Counted from the first letter of the stretch, positions 23,311 through 37,039 are shown. The stretch is 64,000 bases of DNA from Tubulanus polymorphus (GCF_964204645.1 NC_134029.1:4225001-4289000); one strand, 5' to 3'. Made by a program: numbers and translations. The notes: a model not told the origin generated them from the letters alone.

Positions 23311-24500
23311 TAGTGTGATATGGATTTGATGTTGTCAGTAACATTCGAAGTAATGGAACAGATGATTATCAATCAACTTGTGTCAGGGCATTCTGATTAA
23401 ATAAAAAAAATTAATTGTTAGATCTATTTTTACCTTTGTTTCGTGTTCGATGTCAGAAGTAGTTACAAGTCAGTTGATTATTCAATAGAGCATTTGAGCA
23501 TAATTGATGTCATTTTAATTGTTAAAATGGAACAGTTTTTCATAGAAAAGATTCATTTTAGATATCAGTTTTATATTTTTATGTGTGGCATTCATCTTGG
23601 ATAATTTTTTCTAGGATATTATTTGTATATAAGATCGATTGTAACTGAAGGAAGGAATAGATTTTTGAATCGATTTTTAATTATTTAGGAAAAGAGGGAA
23701 ATGAAAAGTTTTAAAGTTTTAAAGTCTTTAAAGTCTTTTTCTCAAATATTTCTTTTGATCATCTTGAACCTTTTAGCACATATAGACTGTTGCATTCACT
23801 TTTTGTCTATCGTCTTCTGTCTGTAGACAGAATCTGACAAATTTTTGGTAAGATGCTTCAATGGATTGTCATGATATTTGGTTTATACATGTATCTACCC
23901 TAGACACCAAAAGAAGGCCCAAACAGAATCAATATGGCCAACTGGTGGTGATTATTGTTTGCCAAAATCAGTACTTCAGTACTTTGTACACATTTTTGAA
24001 TTTTACAAGGGAAATTTTAGAGATGCTTCACCCAATTTGATTGATGTTTCTTATATATGCATGCCAGTAGTGCCCATGTTTTAACAGGTTTTAACATCTA
24101 GTCTTGATAATTTGCTAATTCGTAGCATTGTCATTGGACACATCTTCATACGTGGAATTGGGGTTAGCCTGATATTGAATTGTATGAAATTGTTCCATTT
24201 ATATTGGTATTCGTTCTATGATTGTGATGAGTTTAAAGGTCATTGGTTTCTGTATGTGTTCACCGGGCGCATTGTCAGATTGTCAAGCATTTCATCCAAA
24301 GAGGCATGGTGTCCCTAGACCACTAGTGTCACCACTTTAAAGGTTCTCAAACACATTTCATATAAACAGCTATATTTATTGAATGAAACTATTTCTAACC
24401 TTGTTTCATTTTCATATTTCCCCCATAATCTTTCATGTTTCACTTATTTCTCTTTAGTCTTTAGTTGCACAATGTATTGTCGTGGCTGTGGCCTGCCCAT
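23311..24500. other. Intergenic, no recognised feature
   Basis: AT-rich sequence with only short ORFs of unlikely coding character. Confidence 0.4.
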
Positions 24501-24519
24501 CTGTCCACATTAATAGCGG

Positions 24520-25020
24520 CACTTAAGATGGCTCACTGGCAGCCAGATTTGATAAATAAAACTATTATTTAGTCTAGTACTCAAAATCATTATTACCATG
24601 GAAAAGATGTAGGGTGCTAAGTGAAGCATTAGTTACATGCATGCTCAAGAAGGCTGACTGGCAGCCATATTTAATTCTCAAAACTTTAGGGGTTTAGTTT
24701 GAATAAGTTAGGGCTAGAGTGCCATGGTAATGATTGATATTCATTTTGCCTATGAAGTCTGAATCAAGATGGCTGACTGGCAGCCATGTTTACACATACT
24801 GTTGATTTATTATTTTCAAGGTAAAGGTATAAGGTACCACGATGGTTGAAATCACACTAAAATGGCTAACCTGTGGCCATATTGGTTGTAAAGCTTAACT
24901 GGTGACCGTATCAGATTTCATTATTTTATTTTCTTTATAAAGATGGCTGACTGGCGGCTGAATTGGATTTATCTTCTTTTCATTTTCACAATCAAGATGG
25001 CTGACTGGTAGCCGTATTGA
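24520..25020 (+). repeat. Spaced repeats of an aagatggctgactggcagcc motif
   Basis: Copies near 24524, 24648, 24765, 24868 (diverged), 24940 and 24993, about 50-125 bases apart, embedded in otherwise less similar sequence. The 5' half resembles the YY1 core AAGATGGC. No ORF. Confidence 0.65.
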
Positions 25021-25660
25021 ATTTCAGCAATCTCCTGTGTCTCATATATGCACTTGTTTTCTGCATACAATTTTTTTCTATCGCTCTTCTCTCCTACCTG
25101 CAGCTTTCTCATTCAATAAATATCAATGTACATATCAACACACAAGAAGCCAAACATTATAGGTGGCATTATCATTGGGAGGTGCACCTGGCCTTATATA
25201 CCGCGCGGTAAAAACCACTCTTTCTGTGATTGTGTAGTACCAGTAATTGATGATCATCGAGTGAGTGATTGGCCTGGCACAGTTATTCAGAACTCACTTG
25301 GGCTTTTATTATTATAGGTAAATAATGATGAAAACTAGAAATTTAGATATTTCATCAAATTGATACATTTTATCTGTACTAACACTACTTGTACATATTG
25401 TAAAATTGTAAATAGTCGTTGGTTTTTATTTGTATATTTTTTATTTCTTTATTGATTATAATTTCTACTTGTAAATATACTTTTTAGGTATCTTTAAAAC
25501 TTGGATTTTAAATATCATCTTAAAACCTTTTAATTTTCTTAACTAAATGATATCTATACGTCGATTTAAGCTATTTTAGCCCAGATTTTTAATACAGTTT
25601 AGTCCACATATATTCTTTAACCAGTGTTTTAAAGTTGTCCTGTGGTACGACGTTAAACTG
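25021..25660. other. Intergenic, AT-rich
   Basis: Contains short ORFs only. The last bases before the polypyrimidine tract (gtacgacgttaaac) resemble the 3' end of a retroposon, but I cannot define the element. Confidence 0.3.
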
Positions 25661-25708
<48 letters not shown>

Positions 25709-26550
25709 TCCCTCTCCCTCTCCCTCTCCCTCCCTCTCCTCTCCCTCTCTCCTCTCCCTCTCCTCTCCCTCTCCCTCTCCCTCTCCTCCCTCTCCCTCTC
25801 CTCCCTCTCCCTCTCCCTCTCCCTCTCCCTCTCCCTCTCCCTCTCCTCCCTCCCCTCCCTCTCCCTCTCCTCCCTCTCCCTCTCCTCCCTCTCCTCCCTC
25901 TCCCTCCTCCCTCTCCTCCCTCCTCCCTCTCCCTCTCCTCCCTCCTCCCTCTCCCTCTCCCTCTCCCTCTCCCTCTCCCTCTCCTCCCTCCCCTCTCCCT
26001 CTCCCTCTCCCTCTCCCTCTCCCTCTCCCTCTCCCTCTCCCTCTCCCTCTCCCTCTCCCTCTCCCTCTCCCTCTCCCTCTCCCTCTCCCTCTCCCTCTCC
26101 CTCTCCCTCTCCCTCTCCCCCTCCCTCCTCTCACCCTCCTCTCTCCCTCCTCTCTCCCCTCTCCCCTCTCCTCTCTCACCCTCCCTCTCCTCTCTCACCC
26201 TCCCTCTCCCCTCTCCTCCCTCTCCTCTCTCCTTTCCTCTTTCTCCTCTCCTCTCCTCTCTCCCTCTCCCTCTCCCTCTCCCCCTCCCTCCTCTCACCCT
26301 CCTCTCTCCCCTCTCCCCTCTCCTCTCTCACCCTCCCTCTCCTCTCTCACCCTCCCTCTCCCCTCTCCTCCCTCTCCTCTCTCCTTTCCTCTTTCTCCTC
26401 TCCTCTCCTCTCCTCTCCTCTCCCCTCCTCTCTCCTCTCACCCTCCTCTCTCCCCTCTCCTCCCTCTCCACTCTCCTCCCTCTCCTCTCTCCTTTCCTCT
26501 TTCTCCTCTCTCTCCTCTCCTCTCCTCTCCTCCCCTCCCCTCTCCTCTCT
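25661..26550 (+). repeat. 890-bp polypyrimidine tract, (CT)n and (CTCTCC)n
   Basis: Almost pure C and T on the plus strand with only scattered A: (CT)n first, then long (CTCTCC)n and variants, then irregular CCT/CTCTC blocks. The long serine/proline/leucine ORF (+) and arginine/glutamate ORFs (-) are artefacts of composition. Confidence 0.95.
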
Positions 26551-26699
26551 GGGGTTTGGTTTGATGATGATGATGATGCTGGTAAAACCAAATTTATACT
26601 GAACAGCAGTTAAGAAGATTTCCATTTGACACTGTATAAGATACCTCTAGTGGATTTGTCTGAAGAGAAGAGACATTGATAAGAATACTCTTTCCTTGA

Positions 26700-27665
26700 G
26701 CAACTATCAAAGTATTTAAGCCTAAGAGTCTTTCTTATAGGATAGGTCTAGTAAGACTGCTCATGGGATAGGTCTAGTGTAAGACTTCTAAAACTGGCTC
26801 ATGGGATAGGTCTAGTGTAAGACTTCTAAAACTGCTTATGGGATATGTCTCAGTGTAAGACTTCTAAGACTGCTTATAAGACTGCTTATAGGATAGGTAC
26901 AAATCTAAGACTGCTTATGCAATAGGTGTAGTGTAAGAGTGCTTATGGGATTGGTCTAGTGTAAGACTGCTTATGGGATAGGTCTAATGTAAACCTGCTT
27001 GCGGGATAGGTCTAAGTGTAAGACTACTAAGACTGCTTGCGGAATAGGTCTAAGTGTAAGACTACTAAGACTACTTGCGGGATAGGTCTAAGTGTAAGTA
27101 AGACTACTAAGACTGCTTGCGGAATAGGTCGAAGTGTAAGACTACTTAGACTACTTGCGGGATAGGTCTAAGTGTAAGTAAGACTACTAAGACTGCTTGC
27201 GGAATAGGTCTAAGTGTAAGACTACTAAGACTACTTGCGGGATAGGTCTAAGTGTAAGTAAGACTACTAAGACTGCTTGCGGAATAGGTCTAAGTGTAAG
27301 ACTACTAAGACTACTTGCGGAATAGGTCTAAGTGTAAGACTATTAAGACTACTTGCGGGATAGGTCTAAGTGTAAGTAAGACTACTAAGACTGCTTCCGG
27401 AATAGGTCTAAGTGTAGACTACTAAGACTGCTTGCGGAATAGATCTAAGTGTAAGACTACTCAGACTACTAGCGGGATAGGTCTAAGTGTAAGTAAGACT
27501 ACTAAGACTGCTTGGGGGATAGGTCTAAGTGTAAGACTACTCAGACTACTTGCGGGATAGGTCTAAGTGTAAGACTACTAAGACTGCTTGCGGGATAGGT
27601 CTAAGTGTTAGACTACTAAGACTGCTAATGGGATAGGTCTAAGTCTAAGACTTCTAAGACTATAC
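26700..27665 (+). repeat. 37/41-bp minisatellite
   Basis: About 24 copies of a unit containing gataggtctaagtgtaagac plus tactaagactgcttgcg. Some units carry an extra taag. Short diverged copies lie at the left end. Confidence 0.88.
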
Positions 27666-27689
27666 ATAGTGTTGTAATACATGGTGTTG

Positions 27690-28340
27690 TACCGGTACGC
27701 TATGTAAATTGCTGTTAAGTTCAGCTATCTTGAAACATTGATACATGTGCACTGAAACATTGATCTGTATACTGATATGGTGGCTCATTCTACCTCCACT
27801 TCCTAGGGGTGATGTCACTGTTCAATAACTATGATACTGGCTTGTTGATGTGACCTTCTTCGCTCTTTGATATTTGAAATAGGTATAATATAATAATAGA
27901 TATGAAATAATGATAGATATAGAATAGTATATTAAATAATAATAGGTATGAAATGATAATAGGTATAGAATAATAATAGGCTTAGTAAAATAATTATAAT
28001 TTGTTTGAAATAATATTTCTCCCTGATTGTTGCTGTATGGTAGTTGCTTCTACATCAACTTATCAACTTCACTGAACGATGCTGATAGCTGCTGTGGAGT
28101 TCAGCCATCTTGAAACATTGATACATGTACTGAAACATAGATACATATACTGAAACAGTGATACACGTACTGATTTGGTGGTACGTTTTATCTCCTCTCC
28201 TCTGCTTTTAGGGATATGATAAATGTCAGTGTTCAATAACTATGATACTGACTAGTTGATATGACCTTCTTCACTCTTTTAATACATATATTAAATGAAT
28301 AATAGGTATGAAATGATAAGGTATACTAAAAGAATTATGA
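27690..28340 (+). repeat. Tandem duplication of about 380 bp
   Basis: The segment from about 27700 (ttcagctatcttgaaacatt, later caataactatgatactgg and gaccttcttc) recurs from about 28095 with the same order of blocks. Non-coding. Confidence 0.7.
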
Positions 28341-28379
28341 ATTTCCTCCTCCTCAATCCTAGGGATGATGTTGAGATTT

Positions 28380-28890
28380 GCGATCTCAAAATGCTGATTG
28401 CTGCCACTTCCAAATACTGTTGATTACTGCTGAAATGAATTTCCAATTCGCAGTATCATTGACGTTAATTGTCAGTGACTCAAAACACTGATTGCTGCCT
28501 CTTCCAAATACTGCTGATTACTGCTGAAATGAATTTCCAATTCGCATTATCATCGACGTTGATTGTCGTCAGTGACTTAAAACATCGATTGCTGCCTCCT
28601 CCAAATACTGCTGATTACTGCTAAAATGAATTTCCAATCCACATTATCATCGACGTTAATTGTCAGTGACTCAAAACACTGATTGCTGCCACTTCCAAAT
28701 ACTGCTGATTACTGCTGAAATGAATTTCCAATTTGCATCATCATCGACGTTACTTGCCAGTGACCTAAAACATTGATTGCTGCCTCTCCCAAATATTGCT
28801 GATTACTGCTGAAATTAATTTCCAATTCGCATTGTCATTGACGTTAATCGTCAGTGACTTAAAACTCTGATTGCTGCCTCTTCCAAATAA
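28380..28890 (+). repeat. About 110-bp tandem repeat
   Basis: Five diverged copies of a unit with gctgaaatgaatttccaatt, catcatcgacgtta, cagtgactcaaaacactgat and tgctgcctcttccaaatact. Non-coding. Confidence 0.8.
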
Positions 28891-31800
28891 AGTTGATGAC
28901 TTTAATACTGCTGCTTGCTGCTGGGTGTTATTTAATACACTCTGTTTTGGGTGATATTGAGTTCAGGAGTCTCCTCCTTCTTCTTCAAATGTCATGTAGA
29001 AACGTGACAAACAAACTGAATTGTCAGTGTGATACAACACTGATGACCTCCTTTAATACTGCTACTTGCTGCTGGGTGTAAATTAAAACGCTGTGTTTTG
29101 GGGTGATATTGAGTTGAGGAGTCTCCTCCTTCCTTCTTCAACTGTCATGTAGAAACGTGACAAACAAACTGCATTGTCTGTGTGTTACAACACTGATGGC
29201 CTCCTTTAATACTGTTGCTTGGTGCTGGGTGTTAATTGATACACTCTATTTTGGGTGATATTGAGTTCAGGAGTCTCCTCCTTCCTTCTTCAACTGTCAC
29301 GTGGAAACGTGACTAACAAACTGAATCGTCAGTGTGATACAACACTGATGGCCTCCTTTAATACAGCTCGTTGCTGCAGGGTGGTAATTCTTACCTCCTT
29401 CCCTTACCTTCTTGAATTATTACATAAAACATTATCACAATAAAAATTATTACATTAAACATTATTACATCATGAATTGTTAATAATTACATTATCAAAT
29501 TACACATTATGGCCATCTAAAAAGCTGGCAAGTTCCTTCTCCATGTTAATCATTCCACTTTTTAGGGGTGATATTGAGTTCAGGAGCCTCCTCCTGCCTT
29601 CTTCAACTGTCATGTAGAAATGTGACAAACAAACTGAATTGTCTTCCTGATGTCCAACCTGATGATCTCCTCTAATACTGCTGCTTGCTGGTGCATGTTA
29701 ATTAAAACACTCTGTTTTGGGGTGATATATTGAGTTAAGGAGTCTTCTCCTTCCTTCATCAACTGTCATGTAGAAACGTGACAAACAAACTGAATTGTAA
29801 GTGTGTTACATCACTGATGACCTCCTTTTATACTGCTGCTTGCTGGTGGTGTTAATTGATACACTCTGTTTTGGGGTGATATCTAAAATATATATAAAAA
29901 TTATTACATTAAACATTATAACAACATGAATCATCCTCCTTAAATACTGCTGCTTGCTGCTGGCTCCGTTTTGGGGTGATATTGAGATCAGGAGTCTCCT
30001 CCTTCCTTCTTCAACTGTCATGTAGAAACGTGACAAACAAACTGCATTGTCAGTGTGTTAGAACACTGATGACCTCCTTTAATACTGCTGCTTGCTGGTG
30101 GTGTTAATTGATACACTCTGTTATGAGGTGATATTGAGTTCAGGAGTCTCCTCCTTCCTTCGTCAACTGTCATGTAGAAACATGACAAACAAACTGAATT
30201 GTCAGTGTGTTACAACACTGATGACCTCCTTTAATACTGCTGCTTGCTGGTGGTGTTAATTGATACACTCTGTTATGAGGTGATATTGAGTTCAGGAGTC
30301 TCCTCCTTCCTTCGTCAACTGTCATGTAGAAACATGACAAACAAACTGAATTGTCAGTGTGTTACAACACTGATGACCTCCTTTAATACTGCTGTTTGCT
30401 GGTGGTGTTAATTGATATACTCTGTTTTGGGGTGATATCTAAAATATATATAAAAATTATTACATTAAACATTATAACAACATGAATCATTCTCCTTCAA
30501 TACTGCTGCTTGCTGCTGGCTCCGTTTTGGGGTGATATTGAGATCAGTAGTCTCCTCCTTCCTTCTTCAACTGTCATGTAGAAACGTGACAAACAAACTG
30601 AATTGTCAGTGTGTTAGAACACTGATGACCTCCTTTAATACTGCTGCTTGCTGGTGGTGTTAATTGATACACTCTGTTTTGGGGTGATATTGAGTTCAGG
30701 AGTCTTCTCCTTCCTTCTTCAACTGTCATGTAGAAACGAGACAAACAGAGTTGTCAGTGTGTTACAACACTGATGACCTCCTTTAATACTGCTGTTTGCT
30801 GGTGGTGTTAATTGATATACTCTGTTTTGGGGTGATATCTAAAATATATATAAAAATTATTACATTAAACATTATAACAACATGAATCATTCTCCTTAAA
30901 TACTGCTGCTTGCTGCTGGCTCCGTTTTGGGGTGATATTGAGATTAGGAGTCTCCTCCTTCCTTCTTCAACTGTCATGTAGAAACGTGACAAACAAACTG
31001 AATTGTCAGTGCGTTACATCACTGAGGGCCTCCTTTAATACTGCTGCTTGCTGGTGCCTGGTGATTTAAACACTCAGTTTTGCGACTTAACGTTTTAAAT
31101 GTATAAATATTCAAAAGAGCTATCCATCGATAGCTTTGTGGTGGTTGTATCATTGAAATGTCGCTGGTGTTGGTTTTGTGTATATATTGTAATATATGTC
31201 GATGAATTGGGATTGATTGTTATGTTTCCTGATCGTCATTATTGCGACTTAACGTTTTAAATGTATAGATATTTAAAGGAGCTATCCATCGATAGCTTTG
31301 TGGTGGTTGTATCATTGAAATGTCGCTGGTGTTGGTTTTGTGTATATATTGTAATATATGTCGGTGAATTGGGATTGATTGATATGTTTCCTCATCATCC
31401 TATAGGGACTTAATGTTTTAAATGTACAAATATTCAAAGGAGCTTACCATTGATAGCTTTGTGGTGGTTGTATCATTGAAATGTTGCTGGTGTTGGTTTT
31501 GTGTATATATTGTAATATATGTCGATGAATTGAGAATGATTATGTTTCTTGATCGTCATTATTGCGACTTAACGTTTTAAATGTATAGATATTCAAAGGA
31601 GCTATCCATCGATAGCTTTGTGGTGGTTGTATCATTGAAATGCTGCTGGTGTTGGTTTTGTGTATATATTTTGATATATGTCGGTGAATTGGGATTGATT
31701 GTTGTATTTTCTGATCGTCCTCATTGCGACTTAACGTTTTAAATGTATAAATATTCGAAGCAGCTATCCATCGATAGCTTTGTGGTGGTTGTATCATTGA

Positions 31801-34800
31801 AATTCCTCGTTTAGTGTTCAAAAACACTGTGGGTGAATTACTGCTAAATTGGTGGTGATGAAAGTTAAGTGTTACAAAACACAGTGGATGAATTACTGCT
31901 AAATCAATTGGTTGCGATGAAAGTTAAGTGTTACAAAACACTGATACACTCTGTTATGGGGTGATATTGAGTTCAGGAGCCTCCTCCTTCCTTCTTCAAC
32001 TGTCATGTAGAAATGTGACAAACAAACTGAATTGTCCTCCTGGTGTCTTACCTGATGACCTCCTTTAATACTGCTGCTTGCTGCTGGGTGTTATTTAATA
32101 CACTCCGTTTTGGGATGATATTGAGTTCAGGAGTCTCCTCCTTCCTTCAACTGTCATGTAGAAACGAGACAAACAAACTGAATTGTCAGTGTGTTACAAC
32201 ACTGATGACCTCCTTTAATACTGCTGCTTGCTGGTAGTGTTAATTGATACACTCTGTTTTGGGGTGATATTGAGTTCAGGAGTCTCCTCCTTCCTTCTTC
32301 AACTGTCATGTAGAAACATGACAAACAAACTGAATTGTCACTGTGTTACATCACTGATGACCTCCTTTAATACTGCTGTTTGCTGGTAGTGTTAATTGAT
32401 ATACTCTGTTTTGGGGTGATATCTAAAATATATATAAAAATTATTACATTAAACATTATAACAACATGAATCATTCTCCTTAAATACTGCTGCTTGCTGC
32501 TGGCTCCGTTTTGGGGTGATATTGAGATCAGGAGTCTCCTCCTTCCTTCTTCAACTGTCATGTAGAAACGTGACAAACAAACTGAATTGTCAGTGCGTTA
32601 CATCACTGAGGGCCTCCTTTAATACTGCTGCTTGCTGGTGCATGGTAATTTAAACACTCAGTTTTGCGACTTAACGTTTTAAATGTATAGATATTCAAAG
32701 GAGCTATCCATCGATAGCTTTGTGGTGGTTGTATCATTGAAATGTCGCTGGTGTTGGTTTTGTGTATATATTGTAATATATGTCGGTGAATTGGGATTGA
32801 TTGTTATGTTTCCTCATCATCCTATAGGGACTTAATGTTTTAAATGTATAAATATTCAAAGGAGCTATCCATCGATAGCTTTGTGGTGGTTGTATCATTG
32901 AAATGCTGCTGGTGTTGGTTTTGTGTATATATTGTGATATATGTCGGTGAATTGGGATTGATTGTTGTATTTTCTGATCGTCCTCATTGCGACTTAACGT
33001 TTTAAATGTATAAATATTCGAAGCAGCTATCCATCGATAGCTTTGTGGTGGTTGTATCATTGAAATTCCTCGTTTAGTGTTCAAAAACACTGTGGGTGAA
33101 TTACTGCTAAATTGGTGGTGATGAAAGTTAAGTGTTACAAAACAAAGTGGATGAATTACTGCTAAATCAATTGGTTGTGATGAAAGTTAAGTGTTACAAA
33201 ACACTGACACACTCCGTTTTGGGGTGATATTGAGTTCAGGAGTGTCCTCCTTCCTTCTTCAACTGTCATGTAGAAATGTGACAAACAAACTGAATTGTCC
33301 TCCTGGTGTCTTACCTGATGACCTCCTTTCATACTGCTGCTTGCTGCTGGGTGTTATTTAATACACTCTGTTTTGGGATGATATTGAGTTCAGGAGTCTC
33401 CTCCTTCCTTCTTCAACTGTCACATAGAAATGTGACAAACAAACTGAATCGTCAGTGTGATACAACACTGATGGCCTCCTTAAATACTGCTGCTTGCTGC
33501 TGGGTGTAAATTAAAAACGCTCTGTTTTGGGGTGATATTGAGTTAAGGAGTCTTCTCCTTCCTTCTTCAACTGTCTCGTAGAAATGTGACATACAAACTG
33601 AATTGTCAGTGTGATACAACACTGATGGCCTCCTTTAATACTGCTCGTTGCTGCTGGGTGGTAGGCCCTAATTCTTACCTCCTTCCCTTATTTGAATTAT
33701 AACATTAAACATTATCACAATAAAAATTATTATATCAAACGTTATTACATCTAGAATTGTTACATAATTACATTACCAAATTACCTATTATGGCCATCTA
33801 AAAAGCTGGCAAGTTCCTTCTCCATGTTAATCATTCCACTTTTTTAGGGGTGATATTGAGTTCAGGAGCCTCCTCCTTCCTTCTTCAACTGTCATGTAGA
33901 AATGTGACAAAAAACTGAATTGTCCTCCTGGTGTCTTACCTGATGATCTCCTTTAATACTGCTGCTTGCTGCTGGATGTTATTTAATACACTCTGTTTTG
34001 AGGTGATATATATTGAGTTAAGGAGTCTCCTCCTTCCTTCTTCAACTGTCATGTAGATATGTGACAAACAAACTGAATTGTCAGTGTGTTACAACACTGA
34101 TGACCTCCTTTTATACTGCTGCTTGCTGGTGGTGTTAATTGATACACTCTGTTTGGGGTGATATTGAGTTCAGGAGTCTTCTCCTTCCTTCTTCAACTGT
34201 CATGTAGAAATGTGACAAAAAACTGAATTGTCCTCCTGGTGTCTTACCTGATGATCTCCTTTAATACTGCTGCTTGCTGCTGGATGTTATTTAATACACT
34301 CTGTTTTGAGGTGATATATATTGAGTTAAGGAGTCTCCTCCTTCCTTCTTCAACTGTCATGTAGATATGTGACAAACAAACTGAATTGTCAGTGTGTTAC
34401 AACACTGATGACCTCCTTTAATACTGCTGCTTGCTGGTGGTGTTAATTGATACACTCTGTTTGGGGTGATATTGAGTTCAGGAGTCTTCTCCTTCCTTCT
34501 TCAACTGTCATGTAGAAAACTGAATTGTCAGTGTGATACATCACTGATGATGGCCTCCTTCAATACTGCTGCTTGCTGGTGCATGTTAATTAGAACACTC
34601 TGTTTTGGGGTGATATTGACCATATTGAGTTTAGGAGTCTTCTCCTTCCTACTTCAACTGTCATGTAGAAACGTGACAAACAAACTGAATTGTCAGTGTG
34701 TTACATCACTGATGACCTCCTTAATACTGCTGCTTGCTGCTGGGTGTTAATTGATACACACTCTTGTTTTGGGGGTGATATTGAGTTTTGTTTCCTGATC

Positions 34801-34925
34801 TCCCTTATCGCGACTTAACATTTTAAATGTATAAATATTCAAAGGAGCTATCCATCGATAGCTTTGTGGTGGTTGTATCATTGAAATTTCACTGGTGTTG
34901 GTACTGTATATATATTGTATCAGCA
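28890..34925 (+). repeat. 6-kb complex satellite: 152-bp unit A with embedded blocks of 160-bp unit B
   Basis: Unit A (gatgacctcctttaatactg, ctgcttgctgctgggtg, ttcaggagtctcctccttcc, ttcaactgtcatgtagaaac) repeats every ~152 bp; for example gatgacctcc at 30067, 30219 and 30370. Unit B (gcgacttaacgttttaaatg, agctatccatcgatagct, tgtggtggttgtatcattga) repeats every ~160 bp in blocks at 31085-31830, 32665-33070 and 34805-34925. Large segments are duplicated nearly intact: 30780-31830 resembles 32365-33090. All ORFs (for example the repeated 69-codon one) are by-products. Confidence 0.88.
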
Positions 34926-35580
34926 ACTTATCATCATATTACGGAGTTGCGTTATAAGACTTTTATATTCAAAGATGCTATTGCTTGATAGCCCTTGATA
35001 GCCTAGGTGTAAGATAGCCTTTGAATCAGCTAAACTGGGTCGGAGCATTTTATGAATGCTGATAAACTCTTAACCTGAGTTAATAAAACTTCAAAACATT
35101 GGAGCCAACTCTTGTCCATTATAGCCTATTAAGTGAAGATCGATCATCAAAAACACCGGTGAAAACAATTGACGTCTCACTAAGCACCTGACGTCTCACT
35201 TTGCACTGATGCATCCATGCACGAATGCACTTGCATGAAATGGCACTAAATACATAAAGACACACAAATTGTGTTTATGTATTTTTCAGGGTATACACAT
35301 GCACACCCGCGGGTCCAGTACATGGAAAAAAAACTTGATTCGCATGTAAAGTGCTATCTATCTATGTTTGTGTGTGGATATAATTTGTGACAATGTTTCA
35401 GTGTTTGTCATTGAAAAGCATTAATTCTACGTACAATCTTAGATACCCATTTTGTAGACAAAAATATAAAAGGTTAATGATTAATTGTAAAATGGAAAAA
35501 ATGAAATGTGAAATTATCAATGTCTGAAATAATATAGTGAAGATTAAGTCGCAGTGATTATAGAGAGATTAGAGCGTCAG
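34926..35580. other. Intergenic, no recognised feature
   Basis: Sequence between the satellite and the exon-intron module array. No ORF or RNA gene was seen. Confidence 0.35.
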
Positions 35581-37039
35581 ATCAGCCAGATCAGTTGTAC
35601 TGAGTTATCTCCCTCAAAGTCAGGAACAAAGTGACAAGAGTCACAGGGAAAGTTCACAGTTCCAGAGGAATGTCGAGTCATTTGTCTGAATTGACTTTAA
35701 ATCAGGTATGATATTGAAATTGTATTAATCAATTTTCAAAGTCTCAAAATTGAAAATTATTCATATTTTGTTGTTGTATCTTGTAGCAAATATTGAGAGG
35801 TTTACCACAGAACTGATTCTCACCAGAGATGAGACAATTTCCAGGAATCAGTTAGATGAATGTCACCACTGAGATCAGTTGTACTGTCTGTACTGTCAAA
35901 GTCAGCAACAGAGTTACAGAGTCGCAAGGAAGGTTAATAGTTCCAGAGGAATGTCGAGTCATTATTCTGAACTGACTATGAATGAGGTATATTAATTAAG
36001 TTAGACAGATATGGATTTCTTGTTGTTGGGAAGTCTCAAACGTTATGATGGTCTGTTACATGTTTTCTTGTAGCAAATCATTAGACATGCAATACCAGAG
36101 GAAGGATCAGTCATTGAACTGACTATAGATCAAAGTGTGATCAAAATCTAAATTCATTCATATTTTGTTTTCTTTTAGCTAATATTGAGAGGTTTACCAC
36201 AGAATTGAGGGTCACCAGAGAGGGGAATATCACCAGTGAGATCAGTACAGAACTATGTTTATCCAAGTGGTAAGATCAGGGTAGGGTGTCTCCAGTGAGA
36301 TAAGAGGATCACAAGTGAGATGAGATCAGTGGCGCTGTGCTGTATCTGCCTCTAAGTTGGGAACGAAGTAACAATTAAGAGTCACATGTTAACAGTTCCA
36401 GCGGAACGTCGAGTCATTAGTCTGAACTGACAATAAATCAGGTATAATATTGACATAATATAAAAATCTCAAAAATTGAAAATTTCCGGTATTCATATTT
36501 TGTGTTTTCTTGTAGCAAATATTGTGAGGTCCACAGAACTGAGTCACTAATAGATGAGACAATCACCAGGCATCAGTTAGATGAATGTCACCGCTGAGAT
36601 CAGTAGTACTGAGTTATCTGCCTTAGTCAACAACAAAGTAGTGTCACAAAGTGAACAGTTGCAAAGGAAGCTCGAGTCATTAGTCTGAACTGACTTTAAA
36701 TCAGGTATAATTTTGAAATTACATGAATCAATTTTAAATCTGACATTATTCAAAAATTATTCATATTTTGAGTTTTCGTGTTCTAAGTAGGAAATATCTA
36801 AAGATGTTATGTTACTACAAGATGGAAAAATACCTGCAGGGATTACATGAATATTCTTCCAAAGTTGAAAGAATGAAAGAATGGATGAGTCATGAATCTG
36901 AACGGACTATAAATCAGGTATATTGTAATAGAAAAACGACTTGAAATGTTTTATTGATTGTTTAAAATATTCTTTAATGTTTGTTTGATTTGTCTTCTAG
37001 GTGAAAAAATGTGTGATGCATCTAATTTAATAATAAGAT

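Noticed and set aside
25635-26564. Long Ser/Pro/Leu-rich ORF (+) and Arg/Glu-rich ORFs (-)
   Set aside because: They are produced by the polypyrimidine repeat; no stop codon can arise from pure C/T or G/A sequence.
29806-33090. Repeated ORFs such as the 69-codon MSRFYMTVEE type and the 95-118-codon MFLNTKRGIS type (-)
   Set aside because: They are shadows of the 152/160-bp satellite units, recurring at the array period without splice or start context.
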